From: Sulfurimonas sp.
Lineage (GTDB): Bacteria; Campylobacterota; Campylobacteria; Campylobacterales; Sulfurimonadaceae
Reading direction: 5' to 3'
NCBI GenBank assembly: GCA_027047745.1
Contig: JALTUB010000106.1
Location: 1-20,482, forward strand
Length of the DNA: 20,482 nucleotides
Shown: one piece after another, positions 1 through 7,164 of the stretch
Layout: every line of letters begins with the position of its first letter
How positions within the stretch are numbered: the first letter of the stretch is position 1
The notes under the pieces: generated by a model
Databases searched by the model: none
What the model was told of the DNA's origin: nothing
What the model saw: only the letters and a program-made list of their open reading frames with translations
Program-made: the position numbers and the translations under genes

Positions 1-114
1 TATATATTCTCTTTTTTTAGTCTCTATATATTTTTTCACATCATAAGAAATCAAAATCAAAAAGATTATTTGCATAGTTATATTAAACCAATCACTGTCC
101 ATAAAATCAAACAT
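1..114 (-). CDS. Small membrane protein, 3' end cut by window edge
   Basis: An open frame of 38 codons runs from the ATG at 114-112 to the left edge without a stop. It begins MFDFMDSDWFNITMQ and continues with a hydrophobic stretch (about residues 14-24, rich in Ile, Leu and Phe), then a basic segment YDVKKYIETKKREY. This is the pattern of a single N-terminal membrane helix with a cytoplasmic basic tail. The frame overlaps the tcdA stop by a few bases and has a GAGAGA sequence about 10 bases upstream of the ATG. A second ATG lies at 102-100. It looks like the third gene of the surE-tcdA operon. The function is unknown and the C-terminus is not visible. Confidence 0.6.
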   Translation of the reverse strand, partial: MFDFMDSDWFNITMQIIFLILISYDVKKYIETKKREYI

Positions 115-757
115 TTTTTTGCTCTCTCATCTTTTTTATCGCTTGAGAACACATAGTCAAACCAAATGTCGCTGTTACGCCCATGAAACTACCTTTTTCT
201 TTTATAAGAGCCTCTTCTGTAGAAAAAATTGTTGTGTATTTTTTCTTAAATCCTCGTTTTCTAAGTTCATATCTTATCTTAGAACCAAACCTATCTCCGT
301 AAGTTTTCCAGATGTCTGCAACTTCCACTTTTGTAGGGTCAAGGCGTTTTGCACTTCCAAAAGAGGAGATAAGTTTTTTGTAACATTTTTGTGCGATAGC
401 TAGTTTTGCTTTTGTGTCATCTATAGCATCTAAAACCAAATCATACTCATCAAAATCAAACTCTTTAACCCACTCTTCATCTATGCGTCTGTTGATGATT
501 TTTATCTCTGGGTAGTGCGATTTTAGTGCTTCAACTTTAGATTCACCCTCATGAAGTTCTGACCACATTTGACGGTTTTGATTACTCTCATCATAAGCAT
601 CATAGTCCACGATAGTTATGTTTTTCACTCCACTTCTACGTAAACAATCAAGACAAAAACTCCCTACTCCACCTACTCCTAAAAGTATTATCTTTGCATC
701 TTCAAGTTTTACAAAATCATCTTTTAAAAGTAGTTTTATACGGTCATATTTTTCCAA
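107..757 (-). CDS. tcdA: TcdA-like tRNA threonylcarbamoyladenosine dehydratase (ThiF/E1 family)
   Basis: This 216-residue ThiF/MoeB/E1-like protein most resembles TcdA (CsdL), which uses ATP to convert t6A37 of ANN-reading tRNAs to the cyclic form. The sequence shows the nucleotide loop GVGGVG (27-32), the adenine-contacting acidic pair in IVDYD (49-53), NQNRQ (59-63) with the activating Arg, and DAIDD (110-114). Segments such as GSAKRLDPTKVEVADI and the C-terminal GVTATFG helix region also match TcdA rather than ThiF or MoeB. It is shorter than E. coli TcdA, which is about 270 residues. No in-frame ATG exists near the start, so the TTG at 757-755 is taken, with GGATGGA six bases upstream. 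It starts one base after the surE stop, so translation is probably coupled. Confidence 0.85.
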   Translation of the reverse strand: MEKYDRIKLLLKDDFVKLEDAKIILLGVGGVGSFCLDCLRRSGVKNITIVDYDAYDESNQNRQMWSELHEGESKVEALKSHYPEIKIINRRIDEEWVKEFDFDEYDLVLDAIDDTKAKLAIAQKCYKKLISSFGSAKRLDPTKVEVADIWKTYGDRFGSKIRYELRKRGFKKKYTTIFSTEEALIKEKGSFMGVTATFGLTMCSQAIKKMREQKNV

Positions 758-758
758 A

Positions 759-1541
759 CTAATCCATCCACTCTTCTAGCTTTTGCATACTTTTATAAGC
801 ACTCAAATCAAGCATAATCGGAGTCATAGAGATATATCCAGCTTCTATAGCCTCATAATCGCTCATGCCAGTTGTATCTCTTGGTGAAAAATTAAGTGGG
901 TGAAGTCCAAGCCAATAATACTCCTCTCCTCTAGGATTTCTATGAAGATGAGAGTCATTTGCATAGTGTCTGTACCCTGCATAGGTGACTTTTATATCAG
1001 CTTCTAGTGTTTCTGATGGGATGTTTACATTTAAAAACTCACGCTCTGGAAGTGGAAAACTACCCTCTCTTATCTTACTCACAAGTTTTTGTATGGTTTT
1101 TTGTGCTAAAGAAAAGTCTCCAGCAGGATTTGTAAAATCCATAACCTGACTTATAGCGATGGAAGGAATGTCATGTAAAACTCCTTCCATCGCTCCAGCA
1201 GCAGTTCCAGAGTAAGTTATATCTTCACCCATGTTTGAGCCACGATTGATTCCACTTATAAGTAAGTCTGGTTTTTCATCTTTGTAAATTGTACTTAAAG
1301 ATAGATAAACACAGTCGCTAGGAGTTCCATCATCTAGTTTATAAAAATCATCATCAACACTCACAAAACGCAAGGGTCTAACAAGTGTAAGAGAGTGACC
1401 ACAAGCTGACTTTTCATTTGCAGGAGCGACCACAATCACCTCAACATCATCCAACTCTTTTAAGGCATGAACTAAAGAGAGCAGACCTTTTGCTTCATAT
1501 CCATCATCATTTGTTACTAAAATTTTGTATTTATTTTTCAT
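759..1541 (-). CDS. surE: 5'/3'-nucleotidase SurE
   Basis: SurE is a metal-dependent survival-protein phosphatase acting on nucleoside 5'- and 3'-monophosphates in the cytoplasm. The 260-residue length is normal for the family. The N-terminal NDDGY (11-15) supplies the two metal-binding Asp (D12, D13). KSACGHS (44-50) carries the likely metal-ligand Ser45, and SGINRGSN (96-103) gives the conserved Asn99, followed by the family signature YSGTAAGAMEG. The gene heads a minus-strand operon with tcdA one base downstream. No Shine-Dalgarno sequence is visible before the ATG, but a TAAAAT hexamer ends exactly six bases upstream (1548-1553), which suggests a leaderless transcript. Confidence 0.95.
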   Translation of the reverse strand: MKNKYKILVTNDDGYEAKGLLSLVHALKELDDVEVIVVAPANEKSACGHSLTLVRPLRFVSVDDDFYKLDDGTPSDCVYLSLSTIYKDEKPDLLISGINRGSNMGEDITYSGTAAGAMEGVLHDIPSIAISQVMDFTNPAGDFSLAQKTIQKLVSKIREGSFPLPEREFLNVNIPSETLEADIKVTYAGYRHYANDSHLHRNPRGEEYYWLGLHPLNFSPRDTTGMSDYEAIEAGYISMTPIMLDLSAYKSMQKLEEWMD

Positions 1542-1547
1542 AGTGCT

Positions 1548-1553
1548 ATTTTA
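1548..1553 (-). promoter_or_regulatory. Putative -10 element of surE (leaderless)
   Basis: On the minus strand TAAAAT is followed by six bases and then the surE ATG. With the usual 6-7 base distance from -10 to start site, transcription would begin at or near the A of the ATG. No -35 was recognised, which is common for Campylobacterota sigma-70 promoters. Confidence 0.4.
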
Positions 1554-1642
1554 GCTCAACTTCGCTAATTTTTTTATTGTATTTATACCAATCCTAGCTA
1601 AAAGATAAAAGTTATCCTTAAACAATTTAGCTATTAAATATC

Positions 1643-1675
1643 TTGTAAGTTTTGTTAATAAAATTTAGATAGAAT
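1643..1675 (+). promoter_or_regulatory. Putative promoter of the peroxiredoxin gene
   Basis: A TAGAAT -10 (1670-1675) lies 34 bases before the ATG. TTGTAA (1643-1648) is a poorly spaced (21 bases) -35-like sequence. The 168-base surE-peroxiredoxin gap is very AT-rich and otherwise shows no gene. Confidence 0.45.
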
Positions 1676-1709
1676 TTCTACATACAAAATTAATACAAGG
1701 ACATTTTAT

Positions 1710-2306
1710 ATGTTAGTAACAAATGCAGCTCCAGATTTTACAGCAACAGCAGTTTTAGGTGACGGTTCAATCGTTGAAGACTTCAAATTATCAGAAAACA
1801 TGGGAGAAAAAGGTACAGTTCTTTTCTTTTATCCATTAGATTTTACATTCGTATGTCCATCAGAACTTATCGCTTTTGACCATAGACTTAAAGAGTTTAA
1901 AGACCGTGGTGTTAATGTTATCGGTTGTTCAGTAGATAGCCAATTTTCTCACTTTGCGTGGAGAGAAACTCCTATCAACAATGGTGGTATCGGAAGAGTT
2001 GGTTACCCACTTGTAGCTGACCTTACAAAACAAATCTCTAAAGATTATGATGTACTTTTCGGTGAAGCAGTTGCTCTTCGTGGTTCATTCCTTATCGATA
2101 GTAAAGGAACAGTTCGTCATGCAGTTATCAATGACTTACCACTTGGAAGAAATATTGATGAGATGATTCGTATGGTAGATGCTATGCAATTTACTGACGA
2201 GCATGGTGAAGTATGTGCTGCTGGTTGGGAAAAAGGCGATGAAGGTATGAAAGCGACTACTGAAGGTGTTGCTGAGTATCTTGATAAACACGAATCAGAG
2301 TTATAA
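1710..2306 (+). CDS. Typical 2-Cys peroxiredoxin (AhpC/Prx1 type)
   Basis: This cytosolic thiol peroxidase reduces H2O2, organic peroxides and peroxynitrite. The 198-residue protein has the peroxidatic-site signature FYPLDFTFVCPSE (40-52) with Cys49 and Thr46. The partner Arg lies in VALRGSF, and the resolving Cys169 in GEVCAAGW near the C-terminus, as in dimeric/decameric 2-Cys enzymes. A third Cys (C73) lies in GCSVDSQ. An AAGGA ribosome site precedes the ATG at 1710. The gene appears monocistronic, with its own promoter and a hairpin terminator. Codons look more biased (GGT, GTT, CTT) than in its neighbours, as expected for an abundant protein. It is close to the AhpC/TsaA proteins of Helicobacter and Campylobacter, but the exact orthologue name is not assigned. 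Confidence 0.95.
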   Translation: MLVTNAAPDFTATAVLGDGSIVEDFKLSENMGEKGTVLFFYPLDFTFVCPSELIAFDHRLKEFKDRGVNVIGCSVDSQFSHFAWRETPINNGGIGRVGYPLVADLTKQISKDYDVLFGEAVALRGSFLIDSKGTVRHAVINDLPLGRNIDEMIRMVDAMQFTDEHGEVCAAGWEKGDEGMKATTEGVAEYLDKHESEL

Positions 2307-2321
2307 TAACTTCTAGGTCTA

Positions 2322-2352
2322 AATAATTCTCACTTTAAGTGAGAGTTATTTA
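2322..2352. terminator. Hairpin terminator after the peroxiredoxin gene, possibly bidirectional
   Basis: AATAATTCTCACTT (2322-2335) pairs with AAGTGAGAGTTATT (2337-2350) with one G-U wobble, followed by a T-rich run on the plus strand (TATTTTCTTTT). On the minus strand the AT-rich arms could also stop the convergent lipoprotein transcript that ends at 2360. Confidence 0.8.
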
Positions 2353-2359
2353 TTTTCTT

Positions 2360-2494
2360 TTACTTAGTATCTCTTTCCAATCCTATCAAAGACTTTTCAC
2401 TAGCTCTGTTCGCTCTATCATAATACCCATCATCATGAGTAGCACAAGCATTAAATCCTAAAAGAACCAACAAACTAAATAATAAAATCTTCAT
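2360..2494 (-). CDS. Small putative lipoprotein, 44 aa
   Basis: This short frame has clear gene signals. It starts with ATG at 2494-2492, has an AAAGGA ribosome site five bases upstream, and a TATAAT -10 just before that (2512-2517). The peptide starts MKILLFSLLVLLGFNACAT, a Lys plus hydrophobic core ending in a Cys at residue 17, which reads as a lipoprotein signal peptide with a non-standard lipobox (F-N-A-C). The mature part is a short charged tail (HDDGYYDRANRASEKS and onward). It is probably anchored to a membrane after lipidation. It lies between the peroxiredoxin terminator and the DMT transporter, with its own promoter. The function is unknown. The lipobox is atypical, so a simple membrane-anchored or secreted peptide is the alternative. 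Confidence 0.7.
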   Translation of the reverse strand: MKILLFSLLVLLGFNACATHDDGYYDRANRASEKSLIGLERDTK

Positions 2495-2511
2495 GATAAT
2501 CCTTTAAATAC

Positions 2512-2517
2512 ATTATA
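2512..2517 (-). promoter_or_regulatory. -10 element of the small lipoprotein gene
   Basis: A perfect TATAAT on the minus strand lies 17 bases before the lipoprotein ATG, in the 25-base gap after the transporter stop codon. Any -35 would lie inside the transporter's 3' end. Confidence 0.6.
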
Positions 2518-2519
2518 CA

Positions 2520-3407
2520 TTATTTTTTCAAACCAACTAAAATTCCACCTAATACAATCAACCCTATACCACTAAAAGTTAAACTATCTGGAAAAGCATC
2601 TCCTAACATCCAACCAAAACCTATGGCAAAAGGAATGTTTGTATAGCTTATCACACCTACTATACTAAGGTTTGAAGCACTGTATGCTTTTGTAAGTAGC
2701 CACTGAGAGAGTGTAGAAATGACTGCCATAAATGCAATAATAAGCCAAAGAGTTAAGCTTTGAGGAACTATAAACTCAGGAAATAAAAAAGAGATTGCCT
2801 TTGGAACTTCAACAAATGGAGCAATAGAAAATAAAACTGCTGGTAACAATGTCCCTACTACAACAAAGGAAAGAACAATAACTCTTGAATCATAAATATC
2901 TTTTATCTTTTTGATAGTCGTGTAAGCAGCTGCAGCGAAAAAACCACCTAAAATACCTAGTAGATGTTCATACGATATTTGCATGTCAAATGGTTTTGTT
3001 ATCAGAATAATCCCTAAAAAACCAATAAAAAGGGCAAAAAGTGTTCGCTTACTTAGGTGTTCATGAAGAAGATAATAGGCTAATATAGAAACAAAAAGAG
3101 GAGAAGTTTTGTTAAGAGTTATGGCTTCACCCAGTGGAATAGTTGTAATGGTGTAAAAAAACAAAATCATCGCAGAAAATCCAAAAAATCCACGAGTAAA
3201 CAGCAAGTGAAACTTTCCACCTGTAAGTTTTGGAGGTGTATGTTTTAAGGTCATAAGGATAAGAACTATCCCTATCATATTTCTAAAAAACACTATCTCC
3301 ATAGCAGACATATCTTCTGAGAGTATTTTAGCGATAGCACCATTTAAGGCAGAAATCAAAGCACTCCCAAGCATAAAAAGTATGCCACTATCTACTTTTT
3401 TTAGCAA
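2520..3407 (-). CDS. DMT superfamily transporter (two EamA domains)
   Basis: This is a 295-residue polytopic inner-membrane protein with about ten hydrophobic helices, arranged as two EamA repeats (about residues 8-138 and 148-293). The first half holds the conserved FFRN (40-43) and a segment reading PLGEAITLNKTSPLFV, typical of the family at the end of the first repeat. These carriers export or import small metabolites, and the substrate cannot be read from sequence. The start is a TTG at 3407-3405 that overlaps the last codons of the upstream helicase gene, with AAGGA about nine bases upstream, so it is translated from the same transcript. Residue 12 is the first in-frame Met and would be a poorer start because it would cut helix 1. 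Confidence 0.85.
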   Translation of the reverse strand: MLKKVDSGILFMLGSALISALNGAIAKILSEDMSAMEIVFFRNMIGIVLILMTLKHTPPKLTGGKFHLLFTRGFFGFSAMILFFYTITTIPLGEAITLNKTSPLFVSILAYYLLHEHLSKRTLFALFIGFLGIILITKPFDMQISYEHLLGILGGFFAAAAYTTIKKIKDIYDSRVIVLSFVVVGTLLPAVLFSIAPFVEVPKAISFLFPEFIVPQSLTLWLIIAFMAVISTLSQWLLTKAYSASNLSIVGVISYTNIPFAIGFGWMLGDAFPDSLTFSGIGLIVLGGILVGLKK

Positions 3408-4669
3408 CTTACATCATCCTTAACAAACTCCATAGCCTTAGAATCTGCATAAGCCAAATCATACCACTGTTTTTTTGGAGCTATTAGGTTTAAACGCAGT
3501 GGATTTGAACTTCTTGAGAGTGCTACATAAAACTGGCTTGGAGCGAAAATCTCATTTGTTTCTATTATCAAATCTTCTATGCTCATGCCTTGTGATTTGT
3601 GTATGGTTATTGCAAAGGCTAACTTGATAGGAAACTGATAGATGCTAAAAATATCCTCTTCTACCATCTCTTTTTTGCCATCAACTGTTTTTTCCTTCCA
3701 TACAGATTTATTTTGTGCAACGCTCTCTAACTTTACTACTTTGCCATCACTTTTTTGGACATAAACGAAACTCTCATCAACATTTACAACAAGCCCTCTT
3801 TCGCCATTAAAATAGTTCCAAGAGTTTCTTGTAAACAGCACTGGCGAACCTATCTTTAACTCTAACTCTTTTTCTATTCTAGCATCATTCATAAATCTCT
3901 CAATTTCACTATCTTTAGTCGATTTAAGATGCTTGATAATCTGTGCTTCTTTTACAAATAGCTCACTATCTATAAACTCTAGTTGTCTTTTGTTATGTCT
4001 GTTTGCCGAGATATTTTTACCAAAAAGAAAAGTAAACTGACTAAGGTCATCGGGTAGTGGTTTTATGTAAGAGTTTAGCTGTTCATGAACACTCTCATCA
4101 ACAAATCCAAAACGCACTTGATGCAAAAGTTCTATAAACTTCACATCATCTGTTCTATAGATATGAGTGAGTTCTATCTTCTCAAATTCAAAAGTTGTCC
4201 ATGACTCTGACTCAAATGCAAAACGAACTTCACCGTAACCTCTAACAACTGGAGGAAGTTGTAAAAAATCACCTACTATCAAAATATTTCCACCAAACCC
4301 AGCCTGTTTTAAACGAAGTGCTATCATGTCAAAAAGAGTATCGCTAACCATAGAAATCTCATCTATAACAATCAAATCCATACTAGAGATAAGCTTTTTT
4401 ATCTTCTTTTTTATCTCGTATTTGCCATTTTTCATAAGTTCATCAACATCTGAAGATATACCCAAGTCTAAAAAACTATGTAGAGTTTGTCCACCTATAA
4501 GTGTTGCTGCCATTCCAGTTGAAGCAAGTTTTGCAACTTTTTTAGCTTCGCTCTCGAAATGTTTTATAATCTCTCTTGTTATAGTCGTTTTACCAACACC
4601 AGCACCACCTGTTAAAAATACATTTTGTTTATTGCTAAGTTTATTTATTGTAACATCTAAGTAATTCAT
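3401..4669 (-). CDS. Pif1/RecD2-like superfamily 1B DNA helicase
   Basis: This 422-residue ATPase has the helicase motifs in order: Walker A GGAGVGKT (21-28), motif Ia region TGMAATLIGGQTLHSFL (51-67), Walker B VIDEISM (101-107), GDFLQLPP (motif III), and the C-terminal HKSQG (357-361) and VALSR (382-386) motifs. The DEIS box, compact length and lack of a RecD2 N-terminal extension place it with bacterial Pif1-like 5'-3' helicases. These act on forked or G-quadruplex DNA and in recombination. The partner transporter gene overlaps its 3' end, but no functional link is evident. A TAAAAT hexamer ends six bases before the ATG, and only a weak AAGG is seen upstream, so the mRNA may be leaderless. 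Confidence 0.85.
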   Translation of the reverse strand: MNYLDVTINKLSNKQNVFLTGGAGVGKTTITREIIKHFESEAKKVAKLASTGMAATLIGGQTLHSFLDLGISSDVDELMKNGKYEIKKKIKKLISSMDLIVIDEISMVSDTLFDMIALRLKQAGFGGNILIVGDFLQLPPVVRGYGEVRFAFESESWTTFEFEKIELTHIYRTDDVKFIELLHQVRFGFVDESVHEQLNSYIKPLPDDLSQFTFLFGKNISANRHNKRQLEFIDSELFVKEAQIIKHLKSTKDSEIERFMNDARIEKELELKIGSPVLFTRNSWNYFNGERGLVVNVDESFVYVQKSDGKVVKLESVAQNKSVWKEKTVDGKKEMVEEDIFSIYQFPIKLAFAITIHKSQGMSIEDLIIETNEIFAPSQFYVALSRSSNPLRLNLIAPKKQWYDLAYADSKAMEFVKDDVSC

Positions 4670-4675
4670 AATCGT

Positions 4676-4681
4676 ATTTTA
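4676..4681 (-). promoter_or_regulatory. Putative -10 element of the helicase gene (leaderless)
   Basis: TAAAAT on the minus strand, then six bases, then ATG. The spacing and hexamer are the same as at surE. Confidence 0.4.
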
Positions 4682-4714
4682 GCCTTATTTAGCAATATTT
4701 TCAGTAAGTTTTTG

Positions 4715-4720
4715 TATTAT
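4715..4720 (+). promoter_or_regulatory. -10 element of the REC-REC-GGDEF gene
   Basis: TATTAT lies 26 bases before the ATG at 4747, followed by an AGGA ribosome site at 4737-4740. It is divergent from the helicase promoter within a 77-base gap. Confidence 0.5.
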
Positions 4721-4746
4721 TCTCTCATAAAATATCAGGAAAAAAA

Positions 4747-6000
4747 ATGTCTCAAAGAATACTTATAGTCGAAGATAACAAAACACTTGCTAAACTCATC
4801 TCTAAAAAAATCGCATCAACCTTAGAGATTGAAGTAGATGTCGCATATTCCATGGGTGAAGCAAAACTATTTTTAAAAAGATATAAGTATTTTTTAACAC
4901 TTTTAGATATAAATTTACCAGATGCTCCAAATGGGGAGATTGTTGATTATGTTTTAGGAAAAGGGCAAAAAGTCATCATCTTAAGTGGAAATATTGATAA
5001 AGATTTCAGAAAAAAAATGCTGAAAAAAAATATCATAGACTATGTAAACAAAGGTGGCATCAACGATATTAACTATATCATACACACCATTCAAAGACTT
5101 CGAAAAAATCAAAATCATACAGTTTTGGTTGTAGATGATTCTATGGTTTTTAGAAAAACTATGCAGGGTATGCTTGAAAATATGTTTTTTAAAGTCATAA
5201 GCGTTGCTCATGGTGAAGAGGCTATGGGGATGATAAACTCTAAAAAAGATATATCCTTAGTGATTACTGACTACAATATGCCCGTGATGGATGGTTTAGA
5301 ACTCACTTTCGAGATACGAAAAGAGTTTAGCAAAACTGACCTTTGTATCATAGCTATCTCTTCAAATGGAGATGAGGAAGTAAATGCACTCTTTTTAAAA
5401 CAAGGAGCTAACGACTACATCACAAAACCTTTTTCAAAAGAGGAGTTTTCTTGTCGCATAAACAACTCCATAGAAGCACTTGAAAACATTCAGATAGTTA
5501 CAAATCATGCAAATCGTGACTTTTTAACAGGACTTTATAACAGACGATACTTTTTTGAATCAATGATACAATACGAAGAGGATACAAAAGAGAGTGGCGA
5601 AAAGTTTGCGATAGCCATGATAGACATAGACCACTTTAAAAATGTGAATGATACTTACGGTCATGACATAGGCGATAAGGTTATTGTTGCGCTCTCAGAG
5701 ATACTAAGAACTTCAACAAATCATAGAGATATAGTCTCAAGGTTTGGTGGAGAAGAGTTTTGTGTTGTTCTAAAAAACATCAACCGATATAGTGCATTAG
5801 ATATTTTCAACAGAATAAGAGAAGAAGTAGAAAACTTTTCTTATGAAGTAAGTAAAGAAAAGTTTGTAAAATTTACCATCTCCATCGGTGCAACTATGTA
5901 TAATGAAGAGAGTTTAGAAGAGAGTATAAATCAAGCTGACTTGATGCTTTATAATGCAAAAAACAACGGAAGAAATCAAGTTGTTTTTGAAGAGTTATAG
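4747..6000 (+). CDS. REC-REC-GGDEF response regulator / diguanylate cyclase (CbrR-like)
   Basis: This 417-residue cytoplasmic regulator synthesises c-di-GMP from two GTP when activated by phosphorylation. REC1 (about 1-118) has the acidic pocket E9-D10 and phospho-acceptor D54. Its usual Lys-Pro is replaced by NKGG. REC2 (about 124-243) has VVDDS, phospho-acceptor D175 and the Lys of TKPF, so it is complete. The C-terminal GGDEF domain begins DFLTGLYNRR and has an intact active site GGEEF (334-338). The inhibitory I-site reads NHRD (325-328) instead of RxxD, so product inhibition may be lost. The architecture matches CbrR of Campylobacter and PleD. No cognate kinase is adjacent. Its stop codon overlaps the convergent VWA gene's stop region. 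Confidence 0.92.
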   Translation: MSQRILIVEDNKTLAKLISKKIASTLEIEVDVAYSMGEAKLFLKRYKYFLTLLDINLPDAPNGEIVDYVLGKGQKVIILSGNIDKDFRKKMLKKNIIDYVNKGGINDINYIIHTIQRLRKNQNHTVLVVDDSMVFRKTMQGMLENMFFKVISVAHGEEAMGMINSKKDISLVITDYNMPVMDGLELTFEIRKEFSKTDLCIIAISSNGDEEVNALFLKQGANDYITKPFSKEEFSCRINNSIEALENIQIVTNHANRDFLTGLYNRRYFFESMIQYEEDTKESGEKFAIAMIDIDHFKNVNDTYGHDIGDKVIVALSEILRTSTNHRDIVSRFGGEEFCVVLKNINRYSALDIFNRIREEVENFSYEVSKEKFVKFTISIGATMYNEESLEESINQADLMLYNAKNNGRNQVVFEEL

Positions 6001-7131
6001 TAATATAACTTCACCAAATTCTGGTTCTATATTTGTAGTTGAGCTAACCCACTTAACTACATAATATGGTGCTTTTTTAGGAAACTTTCCTTCTAGGTCT
6101 GTAAAATATAGAAGTAATTTCACATCATCAAAGTTATCCTCTACAAACTTAAAAACAGGCACAAAGTCAGTTCCACCTCCCCCTTTTAACTCTACTTCTA
6201 AACTATCTCCAGTGTAAAAAGTTTTGTGAGAGTGGATTTTATCATCACATACTAGCAGTTCGATTTGATAGTTTTGCACTAAAGACATCAAGAAGTTTAC
6301 TTCACTTAAAAACTGATTTAACATCTCTTCATCAACAGAACCTGAACTATCTACTGCAACGACTAGACGAAAAGTTTGTGAGATACTTGAGGGTAGATAT
6401 ATACCATAGGAGAGAAGTTTTTTACTCGGTGGAAGAAGTGTATAATCATCTCTAAAATATCTATCAATAGCAGACTTTAACTCCTCCCTCCAATCAATTT
6501 TACCAAAATAATCCATCTTGAAAAATCTCTCTATAGAGCTAGGTGTTTCACCTTTTTTAAACTCTTTTTCTAAAAGGGCTATAGCCTGCTGTGCTAAAAG
6601 TTGCTCTTGGAGTATCTCTTCTTGTAGCTCCTCTTTACTTTGTTGTTTTTGCTCTTTTTGAGTATCATCTTTTTTATCTTCTACATCATCAAGATTATCA
6701 GCTTCATACTCTAAGTCTTCATCATCACGAAGTATATCAGCTTTAAGTTCTTCATAAATCTCTTCAGCATAAAGACCAGCAAATCTTTTTCTATACTCTG
6801 CACCATAAGGCATATCAAGCCCATTTTCAACAAGCATATCATTGATAGCCATATCAGTAGCCATCTGCCAAAGCCAACCACTTCTATTGTTTTTTCTACT
6901 CTCATGAGAGAGTGAAGCGTGCATAGCACCATTTGCTAAGATAAACTCCATCTCACTAAGTTCTAGTTTTTGCATATACTCACTGTTATACTCTAACTTT
7001 TTCCCATCACTTTTAAAAGCTTCTATATCATCATTGATTACAAGTTCTAGTTTTGAAGCAAGTGTACCAAAGTAAGGGTAATTAACTAAAAGTTTTGCTT
7101 TAGCTTGGGATATTTTTTTATCTGTTTTCAT
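5995..7131 (-). CDS. VWA-like protein of the DUF2201 putative metallopeptidase family
   Basis: This 378-residue protein is the MoxR partner. Residues 1-130 resemble the DUF2201 N-terminal domain, where the family normally has a HExxH-type motif followed by a further His. Here the stretch reads LANGAMHASLSHESR (65-79), keeping H71 and H76 but with Asn-Gly in place of the first His-Glu, so metal binding or peptidase activity is doubtful. Residues 132-190 form a highly charged, Gln/Glu-rich coiled linker. The C-terminal VWA domain has the MIDAS residues DSSGS (261-265), Thr321 after a Gly run, and Asp345 in YFTD. It is the last gene of a three-gene operon, 33 bases after the MoxR gene, with no clear Shine-Dalgarno sequence. 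Its stop overlaps the convergent diguanylate cyclase gene by six bases. Confidence 0.85.
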   Translation of the reverse strand: MKTDKKISQAKAKLLVNYPYFGTLASKLELVINDDIEAFKSDGKKLEYNSEYMQKLELSEMEFILANGAMHASLSHESRKNNRSGWLWQMATDMAINDMLVENGLDMPYGAEYRKRFAGLYAEEIYEELKADILRDDEDLEYEADNLDDVEDKKDDTQKEQKQQSKEELQEEILQEQLLAQQAIALLEKEFKKGETPSSIERFFKMDYFGKIDWREELKSAIDRYFRDDYTLLPPSKKLLSYGIYLPSSISQTFRLVVAVDSSGSVDEEMLNQFLSEVNFLMSLVQNYQIELLVCDDKIHSHKTFYTGDSLEVELKGGGGTDFVPVFKFVEDNFDDVKLLLYFTDLEGKFPKKAPYYVVKWVSSTTNIEPEFGEVILL

Positions 7132-7164
7132 ATTATAAATGGGAACGAGGGTCTTAAACTAACT

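Noticed and set aside
4326..4664. Plus-strand frame opposite the helicase, with similar antisense frames inside nhaA, the chemoreceptor and glyQ
   Set aside because: They lie entirely within well-supported genes, lack ribosome sites and family features, and have the skewed composition of mirror frames.
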